A stretch of 64,000 nt of DNA from Rhodoferax sp. (lineage in GTDB: Bacteria; Pseudomonadota; Gammaproteobacteria; Burkholderiales; Burkholderiaceae_C), in assembly GCF_028714215.1 (NCBI RefSeq), contig NZ_JAQTMS010000025.1:1-64000 (forward strand), in the 5' to 3' direction. Shown here in pieces: positions 7,950 through 16,300 of this stretch (the stretch's first letter is position 1; the number at the start of each line of letters is the position of its first letter). A program made the translations under genes and the position numbers. Under the pieces are notes generated by a model. It saw only the letters and a list, made by a program, of their open reading frames with translations, searched no databases and had not been told where the DNA came from.

Positions 7950-7996
7950 ATGAAATTGAGGTTTCATAGAATATTGATATGAAACAGAAGTTTCAT
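7950..7996. promoter_or_regulatory. Two ATGAAA-N6-TTTCAT palindromes (candidate RpiR operators)
   Basis: Two copies of the same 18-bp palindrome occur in the divergent intergenic region: ATGAAA (7950-7955) with TTTCAT (7962-7967), and ATGAAA (7979-7984) with TTTCAT (7991-7996). Both have a six-base spacer of unrelated sequence, and the centres are 29 bp apart. The arrangement is what a dimeric repressor bound at two sites would use. The divergent RpiR regulator is the obvious candidate. The sites sit between the importer operon and the catabolic operon and could control both. Confidence 0.65.
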
Positions 7997-8072
7997 GCTG
8001 GTGCGGGCCATGCCTCAAATTGGTGAGGTCCGCACCGAAGTTGAATACCCGTCCCTCCGCGATAGCCCAAAA

Positions 8073-8948
8073 ATGACCCAACCCTGCGAATCCCTGGCCG
8101 CCAAAATCCGCCAGGCCTACGACGCACTGTCCGTCACCGAGCGCAAGCTGGCCGACGTGGTGCTGACCCGGCAAAAGGATTTGCTGAGCTACTCGGCGAC
8201 CGAACTGGCGAAGCTGGCCGGCGTCTCCAAGGCCAGCGCCGCGCGCTTTTTCAGGCGCCTGGGTTTCGCCGATTTCCATGCCTTCCGGCAGCATGTGCGC
8301 AGCCAGGTGTCGCAGCAATCGCCGCTGTTTCGCATGGACCTCAGCCGGACCCGGCAAAGCGCCCTCAGCCGGCTGGAGCAGCACGTGCAGCAGGATGCGC
8401 TGCGCCTGCGCGCCCTGCTCGACGGCGCCAGTGACGACACGCTGGAGCGTGCCCTGGCGCTGTTGACGCAGGCCCGCCGCATCCTGGTGGTGGGCTACCG
8501 CAACAGCGCGATGACGGCCTTCCATGCGCATGCCCTGCTGTCGCAAGTGCGGCCCGGTGTGCAGTTGCTCAACGACATGGCCGGCCAGGCCGCCGAAATG
8601 CTGGCCGACCTGGACGCCACCGACGTCCTGCTGGTGCTGGACTTCAGACGCCGCACGCGCCGCCTGGCACCCCTGGTGGCGGCGGCGCGCAGCGCCAAGG
8701 TCCGCCTGCTGCTGCTGACCGATGCCCAGTTGTCGGCGCTGACCTCGCAAGCCGCGGTGGTCCTGCATTGCCCCAGCCCCGGTGCAACGCCAATGCAGCA
8801 GATCTTCGACTCCTATGTGGCGGCGGTCAGTCTGGTGAACTACCTGGCCGGCGCCGTCGCCGCCCGGACGCGCAAACAGGCGCGCAGCCGCATGGCCCGC
8901 ATCGAGGACTTGCATACGCTGCTGCACGATCTTGAAACCGATTCTTAA
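8073..8948 (+). CDS. RpiR-family transcriptional regulator (HTH-SIS)
   Basis: About 291 residues from MTQPCESLA. A start at 7995 is possible but falls inside the second palindrome, so I prefer 8073; neither start has a strong ribosome site. The N-terminal HTH reads LSVTERKLADVVLTRQKDLL then ATELAKLAGVSKASAARFFR, the RpiR pattern. The SIS domain follows: RRILVVGYRNSAMTAFHAHA, DVLLVLDFRRRTRRL and AAVVLHCPSP. SIS domains bind phosphosugars or other small ligands. It starts 122 bases from the first palindrome and is followed after 18 bases by the ammonia-lyase gene, so it likely regulates the flanking importer and catabolic genes in response to their substrate. Confidence 0.88.
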   Translation: MTQPCESLAAKIRQAYDALSVTERKLADVVLTRQKDLLSYSATELAKLAGVSKASAARFFRRLGFADFHAFRQHVRSQVSQQSPLFRMDLSRTRQSALSRLEQHVQQDALRLRALLDGASDDTLERALALLTQARRILVVGYRNSAMTAFHAHALLSQVRPGVQLLNDMAGQAAEMLADLDATDVLLVLDFRRRTRRLAPLVAAARSAKVRLLLLTDAQLSALTSQAAVVLHCPSPGATPMQQIFDSYVAAVSLVNYLAGAVAARTRKQARSRMARIEDLHTLLHDLETDS

Positions 8949-8966
8949 CCCTTGGGTCTTTTCCTC

Positions 8967-10193
8967 ATGTCCGAACTTCCCAGCATCGCCAGCACGGTTT
9001 TCCTGAATCCGGCGCGCCAGCGCAGCCAGCCCTATGGCGCGCAGCGCGCTCAAATCCTCCGGGCCGCGGCGCTGGCGCAAGCAGAACAGGCGATCACGGC
9101 CTGGCCCGGCTACCGAGTCACGCCTTTGCACGCCCTGCCACAGCTGGCCGGCGCGCTGGGCGTGGCCGCCATCCATTACAAGGACGAAGGCTCGCGCTTC
9201 GGTCTGGGCAGCTTCAAGGCACTGGGCGGCGCCTATGCCGTGGCCCGCTTGCTGTGCCGCGAGCTGGGGCCACGCCTGGGCCGCAGCCTGGGCAGCGCCG
9301 ACCTGTTGCTGCCGCAAGTGCGCCAGGCCTGCGCCGGCATCACCGTCAGCTGCGCCACCGACGGCAACCACGGCCGCTCGGTGGCCTGGGGCGCGCAGTT
9401 GTTCGGCTGCCGCTGTGTCATCTACATCCACGCCACGGTGAGCGAGGGGCGCAAGCAAGCCATAGCGCGTTACGGCGCGCAAGTGGTTCGCACCGCCGGC
9501 AACTACGACGAGGCGGTGCGCCAGGCCGACCGCGACGCTCGCGCCAACGGCTGGTTCGTGATTTCCGACACCTCCTACCCCGGCTATATGGACGTGCCGC
9601 GCGATGTCATGCAAGGCTATCAGCTGATGGTGGCCGAGGCGGTCCGGCAGTTGGACCAGTGGCCCACCCACGTTTTTGTGCAGGCCGGCGTGGGCGGTTT
9701 TGCCGCCGCCGTTTGCGCCTATTTCTGGGAGCGCGATGCCGCCCGGCGCCCCTTCTTCGGGGTGGTGGAGCCGAGCGCGGCCGACTGCCTGATGCAAAGT
9801 GCGCGCAACGGCCGGGTTACCGCCGTGACGGGTGAGCTGGACACCTTGATGGCGGGGCTGGCTTGCGGCGAGGTGTCCCTGCTGGCCTGGGACATCCTGG
9901 CGCAGGGCGCCGATGCGTTTTGCAGCGTTGATGACCAGGCGGCGGTGGCCACCATGCGCCTGCTGGCGCACCCGCTGGGGGCGGACCCCGCGATCGTGGC
10001 CGGCGAGTCGGCTGTGGCGGGTTTGGCAGCAGCCATCGGCGTGCTGCGCGACCCGGCGGCCCGCGCCGCACTGGCGCTGGACGCCAGCAGCCGCCTCCTG
10101 TTCTTCGGCAGCGAAGCCGACACCGACCCGGCGCTGTACCAGCAACTGGTGGGCGCCAGTGCGGACGATATCCGGCAAGGCGCAGCGGCATGA
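8967..10193 (+). CDS. dpaL: 2,3-diaminopropionate ammonia-lyase
   Basis: 408 residues, a PLP fold type II enzyme. The PLP lysine is Lys84 in GLGSFKALGG, preceded by YKDEGSRF. Asp132 in ATDGNHGRSVA and Asp201 in DTSYPGY match the catalytic aspartates known in E. coli YgeX, and QAGVGGFAAA binds the cofactor phosphate. The enzyme converts 2,3-diaminopropionate to pyruvate and two ammonia, and the E. coli enzyme accepts both enantiomers. It overlaps the following M20 hydrolase gene by four bases, the same pairing as E. coli ygeX-ygeY. Threonine dehydratase is a less likely alternative. Confidence 0.9.
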   Translation: MSELPSIASTVFLNPARQRSQPYGAQRAQILRAAALAQAEQAITAWPGYRVTPLHALPQLAGALGVAAIHYKDEGSRFGLGSFKALGGAYAVARLLCRELGPRLGRSLGSADLLLPQVRQACAGITVSCATDGNHGRSVAWGAQLFGCRCVIYIHATVSEGRKQAIARYGAQVVRTAGNYDEAVRQADRDARANGWFVISDTSYPGYMDVPRDVMQGYQLMVAEAVRQLDQWPTHVFVQAGVGGFAAAVCAYFWERDAARRPFFGVVEPSAADCLMQSARNGRVTAVTGELDTLMAGLACGEVSLLAWDILAQGADAFCSVDDQAAVATMRLLAHPLGADPAIVAGESAVAGLAAAIGVLRDPAARAALALDASSRLLFFGSEADTDPALYQQLVGASADDIRQGAAA

Positions 10194-11440
10194 GCGCTCC
10201 GGCAATCAACGCACAGCGACTGTTGGACAGCCTGCAAGAGTTAGGTGCGTGCGGCGCCTTGCCGGGCGGCGGCGTCAATCGGCTGGCTTTCAGCGACGCC
10301 GACAGATTGGGCCGCGACTGGACCGTGGCGCGCATGCGGGCGCTGGGCATGACGGTCAGCGTGGACGGCATCGGCAATGGCGTGGCCGTTTATCCGGGCA
10401 GCGAGGAACTGCCCCCGGTCATGATGGGATCGCACATCGACACCGTGCGCACGGGTGGCCTGTACGACGGCAACCTGGGTGTGCTGGCCGGCCTGGAAGT
10501 GATTGCCACCCTGCGTGATGCGGGCCTGCGCACCCGGCGCCCGCTGGCCGTGGCCTTTTTCAGCAACGAGGAGGGCGCGCGCTTTCAGCCCGACATGATG
10601 GGCAGCCTGGTCTATGTCGGCGCGCTGCCGCTGGCGCAGGCGCTGGACACGTCGGGCATCGATGGCGCTACCGTCGGCGACGAACTGCAACGCATCGGCT
10701 ACCGGGGCACGGCGCCGGTAGGCCAACCGCAGGTCGACAGTTTTATCGAGCTGCACATCGAGCAGGGCCCGGTGCTGCACCAGCAAGGCTTGCCGATCGG
10801 CGTGGTGGAGGGCGTGCAAGGCATCTCGTGGACCGAGTTCACCCTGGAGGGCAACGCCAACCACGCCGGCACCACGCCCATGGCGCTGCGCCGCGACGCG
10901 GCGTACGCGGCAGCCTGCATCACCACCTTCGTGCATGACCTGGCGCTGCGCTACGGCGGGCGTCAGATCGCCACTGTCGGCTCGATTCAGCTCACGCCCA
11001 ACCTGATCAACGTGATTGCCCAGCGCGCCGTGCTGACGGTGGACTTGCGCAACACCGATGAGGCCATGCTGGCGCGCGCCGAACTGGAGGTGCTGGCCTA
11101 TGCGCAACAGACGGCCGCCGCCCAGGGCGTGACTTGCCGCCAGCGAACACTGGCACGCTTTGAGCCGGTGGCCTTCGACCCGGCGCTGGTGAACCTGGTG
11201 GAGCAGCAAGCCCGTGCCCTGGGCCTGGCCACGCTGCGCCTGCCCAGCGGCGCCGGCCACGACGCGCAGATGCTGTCGCGCGTCTGCCCGACGGCCATGA
11301 TCTTTGTGCCCAGCGTCGACGGCCTGAGCCACAACGTGCGCGAGTTCACCACGCCAGAGCACTTGGCGCAGGGTGCCCAGGTGCTGCTGCAAGTGGTGCT
11401 GAAGCTGGCCAACCGCCCACAGAGTGCTCTTGATTTTTAA
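10190..11440 (+). CDS. M20 family N-carbamoyl-L-amino acid hydrolase / allantoate amidohydrolase-like
   Basis: 416 residues. Metal ligands typical of the AmaB/HyuC/AllC group are visible: His82 in GSHIDTV, Asp93 in LYDGNLGV, the Glu pair 127-128 in FFSNEEGARF, His189 in ELHIEQGPVL and a late His in LSHNVREF. The dimerisation domain includes the family pattern NANHAGTTPMALRRDA. These enzymes remove a carbamoyl or ureido group from the amino group of L-amino acids or related compounds, releasing CO2 and ammonia. Translation is coupled to the diaminopropionate ammonia-lyase by a four-base overlap, so its product may be that enzyme's substrate. Confidence 0.88.
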   Translation: MSAPAINAQRLLDSLQELGACGALPGGGVNRLAFSDADRLGRDWTVARMRALGMTVSVDGIGNGVAVYPGSEELPPVMMGSHIDTVRTGGLYDGNLGVLAGLEVIATLRDAGLRTRRPLAVAFFSNEEGARFQPDMMGSLVYVGALPLAQALDTSGIDGATVGDELQRIGYRGTAPVGQPQVDSFIELHIEQGPVLHQQGLPIGVVEGVQGISWTEFTLEGNANHAGTTPMALRRDAAYAAACITTFVHDLALRYGGRQIATVGSIQLTPNLINVIAQRAVLTVDLRNTDEAMLARAELEVLAYAQQTAAAQGVTCRQRTLARFEPVAFDPALVNLVEQQARALGLATLRLPSGAGHDAQMLSRVCPTAMIFVPSVDGLSHNVREFTTPEHLAQGAQVLLQVVLKLANRPQSALDF

Positions 11441-11458
11441 ACCGGATTGGAATTTGTC

Positions 11459-12418
11459 ATGCCCCGTTATGTGAACGTCGCGCTGGGCCAACTGGGCCCG
11501 ATCCAGCGCCAGCACAGCCGAACCCAGGTGGTGGCCCGGCTGTGCGCCCTGATGCGCGAGGCGCACGCGGTCGGCGCGCAGCTGATCGTCTACCCCGAGC
11601 TGGCGCTGACCACTTTCTTTCCGCGCTGGTACATGCAGGACGAGGACGAGATCGACAGCTTCTTCGAGCGCGAGATGCCCAGCGCCGCCACGCTACCCCT
11701 GTTTGAACTGGCGCACAAGCTGGGCGTGGGCTTTTACCTGGGCTACGCCGAACTGGCGCAGGAACAGGGCAACAAGGTGCGCTACAACTCCTCGATCCTG
11801 GTCGACCGCAGCGGAACCATCATCGCCAAGTACCGCAAGGTCCACCTGCCGGGCCACCGCGAACATGAGCCCTGGCGGCGCTTCCAGCACCTGGAAAAAC
11901 GCTATTTCACACCAGGTCGGCGTTTTGACGTGACGCCGGCCTTTGGCGGCGTGGTCGGCATGGCCTTGTGCAACGACCGGCGCTGGGCCGAGACCTACCG
12001 CGTGATGGGGCTGCAAGGCGTGGAGATGGTGCTGATCGGCTACAACACGCCGGTGCACAACGCGCCGGCGCCGCAGCACGACGACTTGTCGCTGTTTCAC
12101 AACCAGTTGGCGATGCAGGCCGGCGCTTACCAGAACGGCTGCTGGGTGGTGGGCGTGGCCAAGGCCGGGGTGGAGGAAGGGGTCGACAGCATCGGCGGCA
12201 GTTGCATCATCGCGCCCTCCGGCGAGCTGGTGGCGCGTTGCCTGAGCAAAGACGACGAGATGGCGCTGGCGCGTAGCGACCTGGACTTTTGCGCGGTCTA
12301 CCAGAAAACCACTTTCAATTTCGACCTGCACCGCCGCCCCGAGGCCTACGCCATGATCGTCCAACGCAAAGGCCTGACCCTGGCCGCCGATGGCACGCCG
12401 TGGGCAACTGCTGAATAA
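11459..12418 (+). CDS. N-carbamoyl-D-amino acid hydrolase (nitrilase superfamily)
   Basis: 319 residues from MPRYVNVAL; an ATG four codons earlier is also possible. The nitrilase triad sits at the positions known from Agrobacterium D-carbamoylase: Glu47 in YPELALTTFFPRW, Lys127 in KYRKVHLPGHRE and Cys171 in ALCNDRRWAE. Other family stretches such as FQHLEKRYF and MQAGAYQNGCW are kept. The enzyme hydrolyses N-carbamoyl-D-amino acids to D-amino acid, CO2 and ammonia. It follows the M20 hydrolase by 18 bases, so one operon encodes hydrolases for both stereochemical series plus a lyase. Confidence 0.92.
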   Translation: MPRYVNVALGQLGPIQRQHSRTQVVARLCALMREAHAVGAQLIVYPELALTTFFPRWYMQDEDEIDSFFEREMPSAATLPLFELAHKLGVGFYLGYAELAQEQGNKVRYNSSILVDRSGTIIAKYRKVHLPGHREHEPWRRFQHLEKRYFTPGRRFDVTPAFGGVVGMALCNDRRWAETYRVMGLQGVEMVLIGYNTPVHNAPAPQHDDLSLFHNQLAMQAGAYQNGCWVVGVAKAGVEEGVDSIGGSCIIAPSGELVARCLSKDDEMALARSDLDFCAVYQKTTFNFDLHRRPEAYAMIVQRKGLTLAADGTPWATAE

Positions 12419-12455
12419 ATCCCTCTGTGTCCGCTAGCAGACAGACATCACTATA

Positions 12456-12505
12456 AAGATGCATTTATATTGAATCTTTTCAAAGATTCATGTAAGATGC
12501 ATCAT
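12456..12505 (+). promoter_or_regulatory. Two candidate NsrR boxes upstream of the NO reductase
   Basis: Two adjacent 11-1-11 inverted repeats fit the NsrR pattern (AAGATGCATTT and its complement). The first is AAGATGCATTT-A-TATTGAATCTT at 12456-12478. The second is AAGATTCATGT-A-AGATGCATCAT at 12483-12505. Each arm matches its partner at roughly 8 of 11 positions. They end 65 bases before the NO reductase start, suitable for repression lifted by NO. The nsrR-like gene is the next gene downstream. Confidence 0.65.
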
Positions 12506-12570
12506 TAGTAAGCTTCGATTCGAACTTACATCCACGTCTGTTTCAACGCTACCGATAAGGAATCCTCGCC

Positions 12571-14850
12571 ATGCACGCAACGCGCAAACTCTGGACCTGG
12601 CTGGCCGTCATCTGTGTACTGTCTTTTGCCGTTTTAGGCTGGGTCGGGACCGAGATCTACCTGACGGCGCCGCCCATTCCCAAACAAGTCATCAGCAGCA
12701 ACGGAACGGTGCTGTTCTCCGAGGGACAGATCCAGCGCGGGCAGGAAGCCTGGCTGTCGGCCGGCGGCCAGCAACTGGGCACCGTCTGGGGCCACGGCAG
12801 CTATGTCGCGCCGGACTGGTCGGCCGACTGGCTGCACCGTGAAGCGCTGGCCTTGCGCGCGATCTGGTCGCAACGCGATTTCGGCAAATCCTTCGAGCAA
12901 CTGAGCATTGGCCAGCAAGCCGAACTCAATGGCCGGCTGAAGCACGAAATGCGGCGCAACACTTATGACGCCACGACCGACAGCATCGCCGTTTCGGCGG
13001 ACCGTGCCGAAGCGATAGAACAAGTCAGGCAGCATTACACGGGCTTGTTCGGCAACGACCCCTCCCTGGACAAGCTGCGCGAGCAGTACGCCATGAACGC
13101 CGGCTCCCTGCCCGACCCGCTTGACCTGCAGGCGCTGCCGGCCTTCATGTTCTGGGCGGCTTGGTCGGCCGCCACCGACCGACCGGGCCAGACCGACCTG
13201 AGCTACACCAGCAACTGGCCGCACGAAGCGCTGGTCGACAACGTGCCAACGGCCGGTGCCGGCATCTGGTCCATCGCCAGCATCATCTTGATGATCGCCG
13301 CCATCGCCGGCATGATCCTGTACCACTCGACGACCCGGGAGGAGGGCGATCCGACGCCACCCAAGACCGATCCGCTGTTCGACCTGAAACCGACGCCGTC
13401 GATGAAGGCGACGCGCAAATACTTCTACGTCGTGATCGGCCTGATCCTGGCCCAGGTCGCCATGGGCGCCCTCACCGCGCACTACGCGGTGGAGGGGCAC
13501 AGCTTCTTCGGCTTCCCGCTGGCGCAGATCCTGCCCTATACGGTGAGCCGCACCATCCACACCCAGTTCGCCGTGCTGTGGATCGCCACCGCCTGGCTGG
13601 CCACCGGCCTGTACATCGCGCCGGCGATCTCGGGGCACGAGCCCAAATACCAGAAGCTGGGTGTCGACCTGCTGTTCTACGCCCTGCTGTTCATCGTCGT
13701 CGGCTCCACCGCTTTTGGCTGGCTGGGCTCACTGCAGCACCTGGGCAATGGTTTCAGCTTCTGGGTCGGCAACCAAGGCCTGGAATTCACCAGCATGGGA
13801 CGCGTCTGGCAAGTGCTGCTGTTTGTCGGCCTGCTGTTCTGGGTCACCTTGCTGGGGCGTGGCCTGTGGCCGGCCCTGAAGACGCCGTCCGAGAGCCGCG
13901 GCCTGATTGCCATGGTGTTCCTGGCCGCGCTGTGCATCGGCGGCTTCTATGCCACCTCGCTGACCTGGGGGCCGCATACGCATTACTCCATGATCGAATA
14001 CTGGCGCTGGTGGCTGGTCCACCTGTGGGTGGAAGGCTTCTTCGAAGTGTTTGCCACCGCCGTGATCGCCTTGTTGTTCACCCGCCTGGGCCTGATCCGC
14101 GCCAGCACGGCCAACAGCGCGATCGTGCTGGAAACCATCGTCTTCCTGTTCGGCGGCATCCTGGGCACCTTGCATCACCTGTACTTCACCGGCACGCCGA
14201 CCTTTGTGATTGCCATCGGGGCCATGTTCTCGGCGCTGGAGGTAGTGCCGCTGGCGATGATAGGGGTGGAAGCCTATCGCAACTACCAGCGTTCCAAGGC
14301 GGCGCCCTGGGTGCAGACCTATAAATGGTCCATTCTGTGTTTCATCGCCGTCGGCTTCTGGAACGTGGTGGGCGCCGGCCTGCTGGGCTTCTCGATCAAC
14401 ACGCCGATCGCGCTGTACTACATGCAAGGCCTCAACATGACGGCGGCGCACGGCCACGCCGCGCTGTTCGGCGTCTACGGCATGCTGGGCATAGGCTTGC
14501 TGCTGTTCTGTCTGCGCGGCTTGTCGGATCGCGCCGCCTGGTCGGATCGGCTGCTGGCCCCCATGTTCTGGTCGCTCAACATCGGCCTGGCCATGATGGT
14601 GTTCATCTCGCTGGTGCCGGCCGGCATTTACCAGGCCTGGGCCAGCATCACCCAGGGCATGTGGTTTGCGCGCTCACCCGAGGTGGTTCACTCCAAGCTG
14701 ATGGAAACACTGGTCTGGCTGCGCGTGCCGGGCGACCTGGTGTTTGCCCTGGGCACTGTGTTCCTGGCCTGGTTCGCCCTGCGTTTGCTGACCGGCGGCA
14801 AGCGCTCACTCCAGGCGGCGGTGCCGCTGGTGGGAAACAAGAGCGCCTGA
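12571..14850 (+). CDS. norZ: Quinol-dependent nitric oxide reductase (qNOR)
   Basis: 759 residues, the normal length of single-subunit qNOR. The N-terminal extension, with one membrane anchor and a cytochrome-c-like domain lacking a CxxCH haem motif, contains GQIQRGQEAWLSAGGQQLGT. The C-terminal half is the NorB-type haem-copper oxidase core with many spans and the histidine ligand regions TIHTQFAVLWIATAW, HLWVEGFFEVFATA, GTLHHLYFTGTP and NMTAAHGHAALFG. It reduces two NO to N2O at the cytoplasmic membrane using quinol. The start has an AAGGAA site. It stands alone, without norD/norQ, next to nsrR and ytfE, so detoxification rather than full denitrification is likely. Confidence 0.95.
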   Translation: MHATRKLWTWLAVICVLSFAVLGWVGTEIYLTAPPIPKQVISSNGTVLFSEGQIQRGQEAWLSAGGQQLGTVWGHGSYVAPDWSADWLHREALALRAIWSQRDFGKSFEQLSIGQQAELNGRLKHEMRRNTYDATTDSIAVSADRAEAIEQVRQHYTGLFGNDPSLDKLREQYAMNAGSLPDPLDLQALPAFMFWAAWSAATDRPGQTDLSYTSNWPHEALVDNVPTAGAGIWSIASIILMIAAIAGMILYHSTTREEGDPTPPKTDPLFDLKPTPSMKATRKYFYVVIGLILAQVAMGALTAHYAVEGHSFFGFPLAQILPYTVSRTIHTQFAVLWIATAWLATGLYIAPAISGHEPKYQKLGVDLLFYALLFIVVGSTAFGWLGSLQHLGNGFSFWVGNQGLEFTSMGRVWQVLLFVGLLFWVTLLGRGLWPALKTPSESRGLIAMVFLAALCIGGFYATSLTWGPHTHYSMIEYWRWWLVHLWVEGFFEVFATAVIALLFTRLGLIRASTANSAIVLETIVFLFGGILGTLHHLYFTGTPTFVIAIGAMFSALEVVPLAMIGVEAYRNYQRSKAAPWVQTYKWSILCFIAVGFWNVVGAGLLGFSINTPIALYYMQGLNMTAAHGHAALFGVYGMLGIGLLLFCLRGLSDRAAWSDRLLAPMFWSLNIGLAMMVFISLVPAGIYQAWASITQGMWFARSPEVVHSKLMETLVWLRVPGDLVFALGTVFLAWFALRLLTGGKRSLQAAVPLVGNKSA

Positions 14851-14923
14851 TTTCGGGGCCATGCCCCACGGACTTGAACCGACCGGGGGCGCCCGCCGCG
14901 CCACCCGGTTTTGCCGCGCCCGC

Positions 14924-15394
14924 CTACCTGGACGTCGTCAACTTGACCGCCGCGCGGCGTTTCGGCAAATTGGGCAGCCCGGCGCCGGACGAGGGCACCA
15001 GATCGGCCAGCGTGACGCCGTCGAGCACCTGCATATAGCTCTGCAAGGCCTGGTGCAGAACACTCTTCAGGCCGCAATGCCCGGTCAGCCGGCAACTGCC
15101 ACTGGCCGAGTCGAAGCACTCCACCATGGTGAAGTCGGTCTCGGTATGGCGCACCACGGCGCCCAGCGCGATGTCCTTGGCCGATTTCAGCAGGCGCAGG
15201 CCGCCGCCGCGGCCACGCGTCGTTTCCAGCAAACCCTGGTTGGAGAGTTCCACCACGATTTTGGTCAGGTGGCTGCGCGAGATGTCGTGCGCGTCGGCGA
15301 TCTCGGTGATCGTCACCGGCTCGGCGCGCCCCTCGCTGGCGGCGCAATACATCAGCACGCGCAGGCTGTAGTCGGTCCAACTGGTAAGTTTCAT
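14924..15394 (-). CDS. nsrR: NsrR-type Rrf2 nitric oxide sensor repressor
   Basis: 156 residues from the ATG at 15394, preceded by AGAGGA. An Rrf2 winged helix opens the protein (MKLTSWTDYSLRVLMYCA, ITEIADAHDISRSHLTKIV, GGGLRL). Three cysteines, Cys93, Cys101 and Cys107, in the C-terminal part match the Fe-S cluster ligands of NsrR in number and spacing. NO damage to the cluster releases DNA. The gene is convergent with norZ (72 bases between, containing only a 5-bp GGGGC/GCCCC hairpin) and divergent from ytfE, sharing a 135-base intergenic region with candidate boxes, so autoregulation is plausible. Confidence 0.9.
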   Translation of the reverse strand: MKLTSWTDYSLRVLMYCAASEGRAEPVTITEIADAHDISRSHLTKIVVELSNQGLLETTRGRGGGLRLLKSAKDIALGAVVRHTETDFTMVECFDSASGSCRLTGHCGLKSVLHQALQSYMQVLDGVTLADLVPSSGAGLPNLPKRRAAVKLTTSR

Positions 15395-15459
15395 CGCAAG
15401 ATCCTCTGGGTGGCCAATGGCGCCGCTCTGGGAAGTCCGAAAGCCAGGCAGCGTCTTAA

Positions 15460-15514
15460 AAGATGAACAAGTAATGCATTTTATCGGATAAAATATGCAC
15501 ACCGTATGAATCTT
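15460..15514. promoter_or_regulatory. Candidate NsrR boxes between nsrR and ytfE
   Basis: Two imperfect 11-1-11 repeats occur in the divergent promoter region: AAGATGAACAA-G-TAATGCATTTT at 15460-15482 and AATATGCACAC-C-GTATGAATCTT at 15492-15514. Arms match at about 7 and 8 of 11 positions. Both contain the AAGAT-like and TGCA/TTCA elements of the boxes in front of norZ. The second box ends 15 bases before the ytfE start codon, so binding would block ytfE expression. Confidence 0.55.
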
Positions 15515-15529
15515 TGAAAGGAAACCTCA

Positions 15530-16255
15530 ATGAACGCTCGAATCGAATTGCCGGAACCGCAGCTCTTCCTCAACCGCGCCGACCAGGCACTGGGCCAGAT
15601 CGCGGTGCAATTGGCCGGTGCCACCGCCGTCTTTCGGCGCCTCAAGCTCGACTTCTGTTGCGGTGGCCAGATCAGCCTGCGCCAGGCCGCCCAGGACCGC
15701 AAACTGGACCTGGCAGCCGTGCTGGAGGAACTGGCCGGCTTGCAGCGCGGCAGTGACTTGCCCCACAGCACGGCGCCGGCGGCCTTGATCGACCACATTC
15801 TGGAGCGCTACCACGCGCTGCACCGCGTCCAACTGCCCGAGTTGATCCGGATGGCGCGGCGCGTCGAGGCGGTGCACCGTGAGCATCCCGATTTGCCGGC
15901 TGGCCTGGCGCAATTGCTGGAGGCCATGGAACGCGAGTTGTTGAGCCACATGGAAAAAGAGGAAGCCATTCTCTTTCCGATGCTCAAGGCCGGCGGCAAT
16001 CCGTTTGTGGTGCATCCAATTGGCGTGCTGCGCAGCGAACACACCGGTCATGGCGAGCTGCTGGAGCGCCTGGCTGCCATGACCCACGACGCCACGCCGC
16101 CGGCAGACGCCTGCAACACCTGGCAGGCTCTGTACCTGGGGATCAGGCAACTGAACGACGACCTGATCAACCACATTCACCTCGAAAACAATGTGCTTTT
16201 TCCGCAGTTCGAGCCCAGCCAAAGCAGCGGCAATGGCTGTGGCTGCGCGGGCTGA
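15530..16255 (+). CDS. ytfE: Di-iron iron-sulfur cluster repair protein (YtfE/RIC/ScdA/DnrN)
   Basis: 241 residues. The ScdA-type N-terminal domain contains LKLDFCCGGQISL with the conserved Cys pair. The hemerythrin-like domain carries His/Glu ligand motifs: LIDHILERYHALHR, HMEKEEAILFPM, RSEHTGHGEL and NHIHLENNVLFP. A short Cys tail, CGCAG, ends the protein. RIC proteins help rebuild iron-sulfur centres after NO or oxidative damage and may release NO. Placement beside nsrR and norZ with shared candidate operators makes a nitrosative stress role firm. A GAAAGGAAA ribosome site precedes the start. Confidence 0.93.
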   Translation: MNARIELPEPQLFLNRADQALGQIAVQLAGATAVFRRLKLDFCCGGQISLRQAAQDRKLDLAAVLEELAGLQRGSDLPHSTAPAALIDHILERYHALHRVQLPELIRMARRVEAVHREHPDLPAGLAQLLEAMERELLSHMEKEEAILFPMLKAGGNPFVVHPIGVLRSEHTGHGELLERLAAMTHDATPPADACNTWQALYLGIRQLNDDLINHIHLENNVLFPQFEPSQSSGNGCGCAG

Positions 16256-16300
16256 ATAGAATCAGACGGCTGCGTCCGGGAACGGCGCAGCCGCACCGTC

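Noticed and set aside
7875..10205. 776-codon open frame on the minus strand
   Set aside because: Antisense to the RpiR and diaminopropionate lyase genes, which have clear family motifs; a high-GC shadow frame.
14851..14870. GGGGC/GCCCC hairpin after norZ as terminator
   Set aside because: Only five base pairs and no T-run; too weak to call.
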